Part shown: in pieces, positions 8,628-17,700 of the stretch
How positions within the stretch are numbered: position 1 is the stretch's first letter
Layout: every line of letters starts with the position of its first letter
Assembly (NCBI GenBank): GCA_002163135.1
Contig: MAAN01000011.1
Coordinates: 1 to 64,000, forward strand
Direction: 5' to 3'
DNA from: Alphaproteobacteria bacterium 46_93_T64
Lineage (GTDB): Bacteria; Pseudomonadota; Alphaproteobacteria; Sneathiellales; Sneathiellaceae
Length of the DNA stretch: 64,000 nucleotides
Notes under the pieces: generated by a model
What the model saw: the letters and a program-made list of their open reading frames with translations, nothing else
What the model was told of the DNA's origin: nothing
Database searches by the model: none
Position numbers and translations under genes: made by a program

Positions 8628-10778
8628 TCATTTTCTGGCAGTCTGACCTTTGAGAGTTTTACCGCTCCCCAATTTGCCAGCTGTTGATCTACCCGTAGGC
8701 TGGCCTTGTCCGCCGATGCCCAGTTCTTTGTCCTGAAGCTTCTTGATTTCATCTCTCAGGCGTGCGGCCTCTTCAAATTCAAGATCAGCAGCCGCTGCTT
8801 TCATACGTTTCTCGAGTGCTGCAATATGCGTTTTGAGGTTTCCGCCGACCATTTGATTGGTGCCATCGAGGCCAAGATCAATGTCATGATGATCCTGCTC
8901 GTAGACACTAGCCATAATGTCACCGATATGTTTCCGAACTGATGCGGGGGTGATGCCGTGCTCTTTGTTGAAAGCTTCCTGTTTGGCTTGGCGGCGTTTA
9001 GTCTCGCTTAACGCCCGCTCCATACTTCCAGTAATCTTGTCGGCGTATAGAATGACTCGGCCATCTACATGGCGCGCTGCACGCCCAATTGTTTGAATAA
9101 GAGACGTTTCAGAACGTAAGAAACCTTCTTTATCCGCATCCAAAATTGCAACCAATGCGCATTCAGGAATATCCAAGCCTTCACGCAACAGGTTGATTCC
9201 TACTAGAACATCAAAGGTTCCGAGCCTTAAGTCCCGAATGATTTCAATGCGTTCTAGGGTATCAATATCCGAATGAAGGTAGCGGACTTTAATACCGTTC
9301 TCATGAAAATATTCGGTGAGATCTTCTGACATTTTCTTTGTCAGCGTTGTGACAAGAACACGCTCCCCTTTGGCTGCGCTGGCTTTGCATTCAGCCATCA
9401 AGTCGTCAACCTGTGTTTCAACCGGCCGTATATCGCAATCTGGATCTGTAAGTCCCGTCGGGCGAATGACTTGTTCTGAAAATGAGCCGCCTGTACGCTC
9501 CAATTCCCATTTGCCGGGCGTTGCCGAAACAAACAGGCTTTGGGGGCGCAATATATCCCATTCTTCAAATTTCAACGGTCGATTGTCTTTACACGACGGC
9601 AGTCTGAAGCCAAAATCTGATAAGTTTGTTTTGCGGCTGGCATCGCCTTTATACATCGCGCCGAGTTGACTAACAGTAACGTGACTTTCGTCGACCATAA
9701 GCAGGGCATTGTCTGGCAAGTATTCAAAAAGAGTGGGCGGGGGATCGCCGGCATCTCTTCCTGATAAATAACGGGAGTAATTTTCGATGCCTGCACAAGC
9801 GCCGGTAGCTTCCATCATTTCCAGATCGAAAGTTGTTCTTTGTTCAAGGCGCTGAGCTTCCAGCAGTTTGTTCTGAGCGTCAAACTCAGACAATCGCTGT
9901 TTTAACTCTTCTCTAATTTTTCCCTGAGCTTGGCGAAGCGTAGGTTTTGGCGTTACATAATGACTGTTGGCATAAATGCGTACTTCGTCCAGCTTGCCCG
10001 TTTTATGCCCGGTAAGCGGATCAAATTCGGTAATTTCTTCTAATTCGTTACCGAACAAAGATAAGCGCCATGCTTGATCTTCCAAATGGGCAGGGAAGAT
10101 TTCAATGGTATCGCCGCGCGCCCGGAATGTTCCGCGTGTAAAGCTGGCGTCGTTTCTACGATATTGAATTTCAACAAGTTTTTTAAGAAGCGCTTGACGC
10201 TCAATATTATCACCCTTTTTAAGGTGAAGTGTCATCTCACTGTAGGTTTCAACAGAACCGATACCGTAAATGCAAGAAACTGATGCTACAATGATGACGT
10301 CGTCGCGTTCCAAAAGTGAGCGTGTGGCTGAATGGCGAAGGCGGTTAATCTGCTCGTTTATAGATGCGTCTTTCTCAATATAGGTATCGGTCCGCGCGAC
10401 GTAGGCTTCTGGTTGATAATAGTCATAATATGAGACGAAATACTCAACCGCATTATTAGGGAAGAAGGATTTCATCTCTCCATAAAGCTGGGCTGCCAAT
10501 GTCTTGTTATGGGCGAGAATAAGTGCAGGGCGTTGCAGCTTTTCAATGACCTTGGCCATTGTGAAGGTTTTGCCTGAGCCGGTTACGCCAAGAAGAACCT
10601 GATCTTTGTCACCATTAGCAATGCCTTGGCAAAGCTCGGCGATAGCTTGCGGTTGGTCACCGGCAGGCTCAAATTCTGAGACAACTTCGAAAGGGATTCC
10701 ACCATGGATCTTGTCCGGGCGTTTTGGCCTGTGCGGTACGAAGATGTCGGATGTTTCAGTTTTGTTCTCTGTCTTCAT
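8628..10778 (-). CDS. uvrB: Excinuclease ABC subunit B
   Basis: Damage-verifying helicase-like subunit of nucleotide excision repair. At 716 residues it is somewhat longer than the E. coli protein. Visible features: Walker [11 protein letters not shown] near residue 64, the damage-probing beta-hairpin region [11 protein letters not shown], the DESH box, helicase motifs [16 protein letters not shown] and QTIGRAARH, and a C-terminal UVR domain ([17 protein letters not shown]) that contacts UvrC. Past the UVR domain it has a basic, Gly-rich tail of about 30 residues. The N-terminal 25 residues before the conserved IPFEVVSEF are variable, so the start could be a few codons later. Confidence 0.97.
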   Translation of the reverse strand: MKTENKTETSDIFVPHRPKRPDKIHGGIPFEVVSEFEPAGDQPQAIAELCQGIANGDKDQVLLGVTGSGKTFTMAKVIEKLQRPALILAHNKTLAAQLYGEMKSFFPNNAVEYFVSYYDYYQPEAYVARTDTYIEKDASINEQINRLRHSATRSLLERDDVIIVASVSCIYGIGSVETYSEMTLHLKKGDNIERQALLKKLVEIQYRRNDASFTRGTFRARGDTIEIFPAHLEDQAWRLSLFGNELEEITEFDPLTGHKTGKLDEVRIYANSHYVTPKPTLRQAQGKIREELKQRLSEFDAQNKLLEAQRLEQRTTFDLEMMEATGACAGIENYSRYLSGRDAGDPPPTLFEYLPDNALLMVDESHVTVSQLGAMYKGDASRKTNLSDFGFRLPSCKDNRPLKFEEWDILRPQSLFVSATPGKWELERTGGSFSEQVIRPTGLTDPDCDIRPVETQVDDLMAECKASAAKGERVLVTTLTKKMSEDLTEYFHENGIKVRYLHSDIDTLERIEIIRDLRLGTFDVLVGINLLREGLDIPECALVAILDADKEGFLRSETSLIQTIGRAARHVDGRVILYADKITGSMERALSETKRRQAKQEAFNKEHGITPASVRKHIGDIMASVYEQDHHDIDLGLDGTNQMVGGNLKTHIAALEKRMKAAAADLEFEEAARLRDEIKKLQDKELGIGGQGQPTGRSTAGKLGSGKTLKGQTARK

Positions 10779-10879
10779 AGCCCGTTTATAAGCATTTTTA
10801 TAGGGAATGCCAGTTCAAAAATGTGAGGTGGGGCCATTTTTAGCACTCAGTGGTGCGAAGATTTTGAAATCTCAAAGGT

Positions 10880-10932
10880 GCCATCTGAAGGGAAACCAAC
10901 GGACAGGAAGGTTTTGCGGTGCTTCAGATGGC
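10880..10932. repeat. Long inverted repeat downstream of the DUF1127 gene
   Basis: GCCATCTGAAG at 10880-10890 is the exact reverse complement of 10922-10932. Inside the 31-base loop a second pair, AAACC and GGTTT, can nest, giving an extended hairpin. It lies 12 bases past the DUF1127 stop and about 100 bases upstream of uvrB, both on the minus strand. No U-run follows on the minus strand, so it may be an mRNA 3'-end or processing structure rather than a simple terminator. Confidence 0.55.
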
Positions 10933-10943
10933 TTGGGAACTTA

Positions 10944-11171
10944 TTATTGCTGCCAGAAAGGTTTGCGTAGTTCAGCTGAGATTTCAGTGGCGGTTAATCC
11001 CATGTCGGACAAGTTTTCTTTGTCTAGATTGGCCAATTGGCTGCGCATGCTTGCGCGCTCTTGCCAAACCAACATTGTGTGGGTCATAGTAGCAAGGAGG
11101 CCATGCTTCTTCGTTGCTGTACCTGCTGTGAAGGGGCTTGTTTCTGTGCATTTAAAAGTTTTTGTTGTCAT
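10944..11171 (-). CDS. DUF1127 small protein
   Basis: A 75-residue protein whose C-terminal 45 residues match the DUF1127 (YjiS-like) pattern: W-Q-E-R-A, MRSQLANLD, LSDMGLTATE and a final E-x-x-KPFW. In alphaproteobacteria such Arg-rich short proteins are RNA-binding or phosphate/stress related. The ATG at 11171 has AAGGAG six bases upstream and is far better than the longer reading from 11249. It is divergent from the LysR-type gene at 11319. In Rhodobacter a DUF1127 gene is linked to the CcsR small RNAs; here similar RNAs lie about 6 kb away, not adjacent. Confidence 0.85.
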   Translation of the reverse strand: MTTKTFKCTETSPFTAGTATKKHGLLATMTHTMLVWQERASMRSQLANLDKENLSDMGLTATEISAELRKPFWQQ

Positions 11172-11318
11172 GGATCTCTCCTTTCCAGATTGAGTTGCCG
11201 TTTTTAGCGGCTGTATGTTTTCAGTTTCGATAAGTAGTTTTTCGCTCAAAAATGAGTTGATGACAAACGATTGTTTCTAATACAGTGTGTTAGAAAAACT
11301 AATGTGAGTTGGAGCCGT

Positions 11319-12236
11319 ATGATGAAACTTCCTCCCTTGAATGCGCTGCGAGCCTTTGAAGCTGCGGCTCGGCACCTTAGTTTTTCGAAAGCTGCGGATG
11401 AGCTCGCTGTAACACCGGCTGCAGTAAGTCACCAAATTAAAGGCCTTGAAGAATGGTTGGGTATCCCATTATTTCGACGTTTAAATCGTTCTGTGATGCT
11501 CAGCGATGAAGGTCAATCCTATCTTGTTGGTATTCGCGAGGGGTTGGAGGCCATAAATGGTGCGACTGAAAAATTATTGCAGCAAGGCGCTAGCGGCTCA
11601 TTAACTGTCAGTACTTTACCTTCATTTGCGGTTCGCTGGCTTCTTCCACGCCTAAGCAGGTTCCGTGAAAAACATCCCGATATTGATGTCAGGCTTTCAG
11701 CCAATGAACATATCACCGACTTCAGAAAGGAAGATGTTGATATGGTCATTAGGTACGGGAGTGGTCCGTACCCGGGATTGCATTCTGAATTGTTTATGAA
11801 CGAGGATAGTTTGTTTCCTGTTTGCAGCCCTGCTTTGCTCAAAGGGAAGCACCCTCTTCGCCATCCTGAAGATCTCGTCCACCATACATTATTGCATGAT
11901 GACTTGCGGATAGACTGGGAAACGTGGCTCTCTGCGGCAGGCTTGAAAGGTATTGATCCCCGTAAAGGGCCAAGTTTTAACGATTCATCAATGGTGCTGA
12001 TGGCGGCGATGGCGGGGCAAGGGGTTGCTCTTGGAAGAAGTACGCTTGCGGCAGAAGATCTAGCTGAAGGTCGGTTGGTGAAGCCGTTCGATATGGAGTT
12101 GAAGGCTGGAAGTGCGTATCACATAGTCTGTCCAATGGAGCAGGTCGACCGGCCGCATATTATTGCCTTTAGGGATTGGTTATTTGAAGAAGCGGAAGAT
12201 GACCCGGGTCGTTTTATGTCTACACCAAATGACTGA
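11319..12236 (+). CDS. LysR-family transcriptional regulator, GcvA-like
   Basis: A 305-residue DNA-binding activator/repressor. The N-terminal winged helix-turn-helix covers residues 5-65 (LNALRAFEAAARHLSFSKA, VSHQIKGLEEWLG, LFRRLNRSV), followed by a linker helix and a periplasmic-binding-like effector domain (SGSLTVSTLPSFAVRWLLP, VDMVIRYGSGPYPGL). The pattern is closest to the GcvA subgroup. Two ATGs stand in tandem at 11319 and 11322, with GGAG four and seven bases upstream, so either may be used. It diverges from the DUF1127 gene and is followed 177 bases later by aspartate aminotransferase, but neither is proven as its target. Confidence 0.88.
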   Translation: MMKLPPLNALRAFEAAARHLSFSKAADELAVTPAAVSHQIKGLEEWLGIPLFRRLNRSVMLSDEGQSYLVGIREGLEAINGATEKLLQQGASGSLTVSTLPSFAVRWLLPRLSRFREKHPDIDVRLSANEHITDFRKEDVDMVIRYGSGPYPGLHSELFMNEDSLFPVCSPALLKGKHPLRHPEDLVHHTLLHDDLRIDWETWLSAAGLKGIDPRKGPSFNDSSMVLMAAMAGQGVALGRSTLAAEDLAEGRLVKPFDMELKAGSAYHIVCPMEQVDRPHIIAFRDWLFEEAEDDPGRFMSTPND

Positions 12237-12401
12237 ATTGTTAAAATTCAATGCTCGGATGTGATATTGGTGTTGCACAGATCGCCCAACTTGAACGGAA
12301 ATACATCTAAAAATCCGGCTTGCCTATTGCAACACAATAAAGAGAGGCGTAGCGTGGCGCTTGCTATTTTGGCACCCTTATAACATCACCATATTTTTTG
12401 A

Positions 12402-13616
<1,215 letters not shown>

Positions 13617-13637
13617 AAAACATCTCATAGTTTATGT

Positions 13638-13677
13638 AAAAGGCGACCGATGATTCGGTCGCCTTTTCTTTTTGTGT
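13638..13677 (+). terminator. Intrinsic terminator after aspartate aminotransferase
   Basis: A perfect 13-base stem (AAAAGGCGACCGA at 13638-13650 with its complement at 13655-13667) closes a TGAT loop and is followed by CTTTTTTTG. The A-run on the left also makes it look functional on the minus strand, but no minus gene ends here. Confidence 0.9.
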
Positions 13678-13820
13678 ATTGAATTACAGACTGCCAGTTT
13701 TTATTTTCTTAGTGTTTCCTGCAAAAGGCATTGCTTTAGGCCTCTGGAATAGATTTTTTCTTGCGCTATATTCCAATCGGATGGAACATTAGAAAATTCT
13801 AACAGAACTGGAGGCGCGGT

Positions 13821-15845
13821 ATGAGCTTGAAAAAGCCGGCAGGACCTCGCAGCATTGCGCTGATCGGTCCGTACTCAAGCGGTAAAACGACCTTACTTGA
13901 ATCATTTTTGCACATTTGCGGTGAAGTCGACCGGAAAGGAAAAGTAACTGACGGTACTTCCGTTGGGGACAGCGCCAAGGAAGCGCGAGATCGACAAATG
14001 AGCGTAGAGGTAAACTCCGCTCATTTTTCGTTTATGGGGGATGATTTTTTTGTTCTCGACTGCCCGGGATCTGTTGAGTTTCTGCAAGAGAGCAAGAATG
14101 CACTTATCGGGGTGGATGCTGCCATTCTGGTTTGCGAACCTGACCCTGATAGAAATGTCACACTTTTGCCTCTCCTCAAAATATTGGAGCAAACAGACAC
14201 TCCTACATTTATCTTTGTGAATAAAATTGATAGAGCCAAAGGCACGATCCACTCGTTGTATCAGTCCTTAGAAGAAGTCTCTAACCGCGACCTGGTTCTG
14301 CGTCAGGTGCCAATTATTAAAGATGGTATCGTTTCAGGATATGTGGACCTCGCATCAGAGCGTGCATATGTCTACAAGGAAGGTCAGCCGTCCAAGGTGA
14401 TAGACATGCCCCCGGAAGTGGCGGAGATGGAGGGAACTTCTCGCTTTGCAATGTTGGAAACGTTGGCAGATTACGATGATCATCTTATGGAAGAAATTCT
14501 AGAGGATATCGAACCAGAGCGCGAAGAAGTATATGAATTGCTTCAGCAGGATCTACAAAAGGGTTTCGTTGTCCCTGTTTTCCTCGGAGCTGCGGAAAGT
14601 GAATTTGGTGTCCGGCGCTTACTAAAGGCATTGCGACATGAAGTGCCCTCCAACGGGGATACCGTAAAACGTCTGAAACTTAATATTGGTGAGGGTATCC
14701 CTGCGGCCCAAGTTTTGAAAACCTATATGTCTGCACAAGGTGGAAAGCTGTCTCTTTGTCGTGTTTGGTCAGGAAAATTTGAGGACGGCGAAACCTACAA
14801 TGTTGGTAGGATTGCTGGGATCCTTAAATTACAAGGAGCAAAATCACAAAAGGCGAACTCTGCAATCGCTGGTGAAATTGTGGCTTTCGGGCGTATGGAT
14901 AGTCTGCATACAGGAGACGTTGTTCATAGCGGCGCGAAAATATCCATGTCAAAAGCCCTTTTGTTGGAGCCGGTATTCGATTTCTCACTTTTTGCAGAAA
15001 AGCGTGAAGAAGACGTGAAACTGAGCGCTGCCCTTGGGAAGATAAGCGAAGAAGATCCATCTTTGATCGCCGAACAAAGGCAGGAAACACAGGAATTGCT
15101 TTTAAAAGGGCAGGGAGAGATCCATCTTCGTGTCGCGCTGGAACGACTGCGTAATAAGTATGGGCTTTCAGTTCAATCTAAAACACCAAAAGTGGCTTAC
15201 CGCGAGGCTATTCGAAAGGGAATAGTCCATCATGCTCGCTTTAAAAAACAAAGTGGCGGGCATGGTCAGTTTGGAGATGTTAAGATCGAGATTAAACCGC
15301 TAGCAAGGGGTGAGGGTTTTGAATTTCACCAAAACGTAGTAGGTGGTTCCGTGCCGAAACAATATATTCCGGCTGTTGAGCATGGTGTGCGCGACTATCT
15401 TGTCGAAGGCCCGCTAGGTTTTCCGGTTGTCGATTTGTCTGTGACATTGCTCGATGGACAGCATCACGCGGTTGATAGCTCCGAAAACGCGTTCAGATCA
15501 GCTGCGCGAATAGCGATGAGTGAGGGAATGCAGAAATGCTCTCCTGTTTTGCTGGAGCCCGTTTGCAAGGTTGAAGTTGCCATGCCGTCTAGTTTTACAT
15601 CTCGGGTGACCGGAATAGTGAGCAGTCGTAGAGGCCAGATTTTGGGTTTTGACGCGCGAGAAGGTTGGATCGGTTGGGAAGTTCTTAGTACAATGATGCC
15701 AGAGCAAGAGCTTAGGAATCTGATCATTGATTTGCGATCTGTGACGCAAGGTGTGGGGACATACAGCGCCAGCTTTGACCATCTGCAGGAGCTGACAGGA
15801 GCCTTGGCAACAAAAATTGTCGAACAAACCGGAGTGGAACATTAG
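13821..15845 (+). CDS. Elongation factor G-like GTPase (EF-G paralogue)
   Basis: A 674-residue translational GTPase with the EF-G domain order: GTPase domain (P-loop GPYSSGKTTL at 17-26, G4 NKID), beta-barrel domain II, and domains III-V (AYREAIRKG, GGHGQFGDVKIEI, FPVVDLSV, LEPVCKVEVAMP). Its G2 segment reads ARDRQMSVEV rather than RGITI, and G3 is DCPGSVEF at 80-87, with Ser84 where EF-G has the catalytic His. It is about 25 residues shorter than canonical EF-G, which is presumably encoded elsewhere beside rpsG and tuf. GGAGG precedes the ATG by six bases. Function of this paralogue group is unproven; ribosome binding with slow or altered GTP hydrolysis is inference. Confidence 0.88.
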   Translation: MSLKKPAGPRSIALIGPYSSGKTTLLESFLHICGEVDRKGKVTDGTSVGDSAKEARDRQMSVEVNSAHFSFMGDDFFVLDCPGSVEFLQESKNALIGVDAAILVCEPDPDRNVTLLPLLKILEQTDTPTFIFVNKIDRAKGTIHSLYQSLEEVSNRDLVLRQVPIIKDGIVSGYVDLASERAYVYKEGQPSKVIDMPPEVAEMEGTSRFAMLETLADYDDHLMEEILEDIEPEREEVYELLQQDLQKGFVVPVFLGAAESEFGVRRLLKALRHEVPSNGDTVKRLKLNIGEGIPAAQVLKTYMSAQGGKLSLCRVWSGKFEDGETYNVGRIAGILKLQGAKSQKANSAIAGEIVAFGRMDSLHTGDVVHSGAKISMSKALLLEPVFDFSLFAEKREEDVKLSAALGKISEEDPSLIAEQRQETQELLLKGQGEIHLRVALERLRNKYGLSVQSKTPKVAYREAIRKGIVHHARFKKQSGGHGQFGDVKIEIKPLARGEGFEFHQNVVGGSVPKQYIPAVEHGVRDYLVEGPLGFPVVDLSVTLLDGQHHAVDSSENAFRSAARIAMSEGMQKCSPVLLEPVCKVEVAMPSSFTSRVTGIVSSRRGQILGFDAREGWIGWEVLSTMMPEQELRNLIIDLRSVTQGVGTYSASFDHLQELTGALATKIVEQTGVEH

Positions 15846-15942
15846 TCTTTCACGAATTTTCACAGACTATTGATTTGAGTTATGTGTCATGTCGTTCCAA
15901 CTTTAGGATGGAGAAATTCATCACAAGGGTTGGAACAGGCGC

Positions 15943-16917
15943 ATGTTAATCAAAATTCGAAAATCTTGGGAAATCTCGGAGAATGAAACACTTTCTGAAT
16001 CGCAATATGTCGGCAGGAGAGATATTCTCAAAACAATGGGGCTTGGTGGCCTGATGGCGGCTAGCTCGGGACTGTTTGGAAATAGTATTGCAAATGCGGC
16101 TGGTGCCGATCCAAGCGCACATCTGTATCCAGTGAAGCGAAATGAAGCCTATGTTGGCGGACGCCCTCTCACACCTGAAGATATAGCAACCACATACAAT
16201 AATTTCTATGAATTTGGATCTCACAAAAGTATTTCCAAGGCTGCGCAAGCGCTGAAGTTAAGGCCGTGGACAGTGACGATCGATGGTCATGTTGAAAAAG
16301 AACAAACCCTTGATATTGACGATCTGCTTTCCAAAATGCCGCTAGAAGAACGTGTCTACCGCCACCGCTGTGTTGAAGCATGGTCCATGGTTGTTCCATG
16401 GAGTGGTTTCGCGCTCAAAGATCTTGTCGCACTTGCTGCTCCAACGTCAAAAGCCAAGTACCTGGTCATGCAGACATTTCAAGATAAAGACGTTGCACCC
16501 GGTCAACGCCAGTTCTGGTATCCGTGGCCTTATACTGAAGGGCTAACCATTGAAGAGGCAACGAACGATCTTGCTTTCATGGTTACAGGCTTATATGGAA
16601 AACCACTGCCAAAACAAAATGGCGCCCCGTTGCGTCTGGCAGTTCCATGGAAGTATGGTTTCAAGCAGATAAAATCTATTGTTCGCTTTACATTCACTGA
16701 AGAGCGGCCAAAGAGTTTCTGGCAAGAGCTCAACGGGAATGAATATGGTTTCTGGGCAAATGTTAATCCAGAAGTACGCCACCCTAGGTGGACACAAGCG
16801 ACAGAGCGTGATCTCAGAACAGGAACTAGAATTCCTACTCAGTTCTACAATGGGTATGCGGAAGAGGTTGCTGACCTTTATAAGGTGCTTGGAAAAACAG
16901 AGCGTCTCTTTATGTAG
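15943..16917 (+). CDS. msrP: Protein-methionine-sulfoxide reductase, molybdenum catalytic subunit MsrP
   Basis: Periplasmic molybdopterin enzyme that repairs oxidised methionines in envelope proteins. The 324-residue precursor has a Tat signal (RRDILKTMG with the twin Arg at 25-26, then a hydrophobic stretch to about residue 50). The molybdenum-ligating Cys143 lies in YRHRCVEAWSMVVPW; FWYPWPYTEGLT, PLRLAVPWKYGFKQIKSI and the ending EVADLYKVLGKTERLFM are as in YedY/MsrP. The membrane haem partner MsrQ, often the next gene, is absent: the downstream DNA instead carries small-RNA genes on the opposite strand. Its need for molybdenum cofactor links it to moeA, mobB and modA in this window. Confidence 0.94.
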   Translation: MLIKIRKSWEISENETLSESQYVGRRDILKTMGLGGLMAASSGLFGNSIANAAGADPSAHLYPVKRNEAYVGGRPLTPEDIATTYNNFYEFGSHKSISKAAQALKLRPWTVTIDGHVEKEQTLDIDDLLSKMPLEERVYRHRCVEAWSMVVPWSGFALKDLVALAAPTSKAKYLVMQTFQDKDVAPGQRQFWYPWPYTEGLTIEEATNDLAFMVTGLYGKPLPKQNGAPLRLAVPWKYGFKQIKSIVRFTFTEERPKSFWQELNGNEYGFWANVNPEVRHPRWTQATERDLRTGTRIPTQFYNGYAEEVADLYKVLGKTERLFM

Positions 16918-16930
16918 ATTGTTCTTTCCC

Positions 16931-17060
16931 AAAAAAAACCAGCCTCAAAAGAGGCTGGCAAGTTTAACAGGGAGGTTTGCCATCAAATGGCAGGTGCCCA
17001 CACTGGGAAATATAGAGCACCTTACGATCTTGCGATCGAAGGAAGCAGGGTGTCCCGCTA
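16931..17060 (-). ncRNA. Small RNA A, anti-Shine-Dalgarno (cuckoo-like) family
   Basis: Read on the minus strand: a hairpin CGATC-GCAA-GATCG (17022-17036), a hairpin GGTGC/GCACC (16993-17021) with UUUCCCAGU in its loop, a hairpin TGCCAT/ATGGCA (16978-16992), the linker CCTCCCTGTTA (16965-16975), and an intrinsic terminator with an 8-bp stem (CCAGCCTC/GAGGCTGG, 16939-16958) and eight U residues (16931-16938). The linker and terminator are nearly identical to those of RNA B. The 5' end is a guess. The upper loop has lost the full CCTCCC seen in B and C. Hairpins with CCUCC-rich loops are what is described for alphaproteobacterial cuckoo RNAs; that membership is inferred from memory, not searched. 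Confidence 0.75.
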
Positions 17061-17138
17061 TCCTGTTCTACATGTAGTGAGGAAAAATTCTGTTCGTACT
17101 GAAAATCCAGAATACCTGCTATGCGTTTTGTGCATATC

Positions 17139-17286
17139 AAAAAAAACCAGCCTCAAAAGAGGCTGGTAAGTCTAACAGGGAGGTATACCGTCCGAAGACG
17201 GTATTGCCACTTGCAACTGGGAGGAAGGCAAGTGGCAAAGAATATCGATAAGGGGGGTCGATATTCAGTCAATGCTGCAGTGCAGC
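17139..17286 (-). ncRNA. Small RNA B, anti-Shine-Dalgarno (cuckoo-like) family
   Basis: The best-formed member. On the minus strand: hairpin 1 GAATATCGA/TCGATATTC with a loop containing CCCCCC (17240-17266); hairpin 2, ten base pairs (17205-17237), with CTTCCTCCCAGTT in the loop; hairpin 3, eight base pairs closed by a UUCG tetraloop (17185-17204); the linker CCTCCCTGTTAGA (17171-17183); and a terminator CCAGCCTC/GAGGCTGG with eight U residues (17139-17166). A 13-base palindrome (17274-17286), also found before RNA C, marks the probable 5' boundary. All loops and the linker expose pyrimidine-rich sequence able to pair with Shine-Dalgarno sites. Exact ends need mapping. Confidence 0.82.
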
Positions 17287-17346
17287 GTTGATGATTGAAA
17301 TATAGCCAGAAATAATTTATTTGCCACTTATTTTTTTGCAGTGCAC

Positions 17347-17365
17347 CCATGCATTTGATGCATGG
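17347..17365 (-). repeat. Perfect hairpin between small RNAs C and B
   Basis: CCATGCAT (17347-17354) and ATGCATGG (17358-17365) form a perfect 8-bp stem around three bases. On the minus strand it lies 50 bases past the RNA C terminator and about 60 before RNA B. No U-run follows directly. It may be a promoter-proximal operator or a processing site if C and B are co-transcribed. Confidence 0.45.
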
Positions 17366-17414
17366 CATAATTTGTCTGCAAAGTTTTTATTTTTTCAGGC
17401 GCAAGCTTCTAGCC

Positions 17415-17570
17415 AAAAAAAAGGCCAGCTTATTGGGATAAGCTGGCCTAAAACTAACAGGGAGTCATGTCAAAAATGTCATGACGGCCACTTGTATCTG
17501 GGAGGAAATCAAGTAGCTCTGTTTACGAAAATTGGGAGACTGTCGTAAACAGGTAGCGCTGCAGTGCAGC
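17415..17570 (-). ncRNA. Small RNA C, anti-Shine-Dalgarno (cuckoo-like) family
   Basis: Minus-strand order: a 10-bp hairpin CTGTTTACGA/TCGTAAACAG (17519-17552) with TCTCCC in the loop; a hairpin ACTTG/CAAGT (17490-17514) with TTTCCTCCCAG in the loop; a short hairpin GTCATG/CATGAC (17464-17485); the linker CTCCCTGTTAG; and a terminator with an 11-bp stem (GGCCAGCTTAT/ATAAGCTGGCC, 17423-17448) and eight U residues (17415-17422). The architecture equals that of RNA B although stem sequences differ, which argues for selection on structure and loop sequence. The same 13-base palindrome as in B lies at 17558-17570. Confidence 0.8.
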
Positions 17571-17700
17571 AATCTATGAACAGTTTTTAGCAAATAAAAG
17601 GGTGTGTTGAGTAGAAGAATAAACACAATGCCGATATGCGTTTCATGCATGGCTAGCGAAGGATCACCTTTGCGCCACTTAATTGGGACTTTGAAATTAC

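Noticed and set aside
17153-17368. Minus-strand reading frame of 71 codons within the small RNA locus
   Set aside because: No ribosome site, atypical composition, and the frame runs through the hairpins and terminator stems of RNA B.
16920-17460. Repeats in this region as a CRISPR array
   Set aside because: Copies are 208 and 276 bases apart, are hairpin-terminator modules, and no cas genes are present.
17465-17650. Minus-strand frame of 61 codons overlapping RNA C
   Set aside because: No ribosome site; the C-terminal half is made of RNA C stem and loop sequence.
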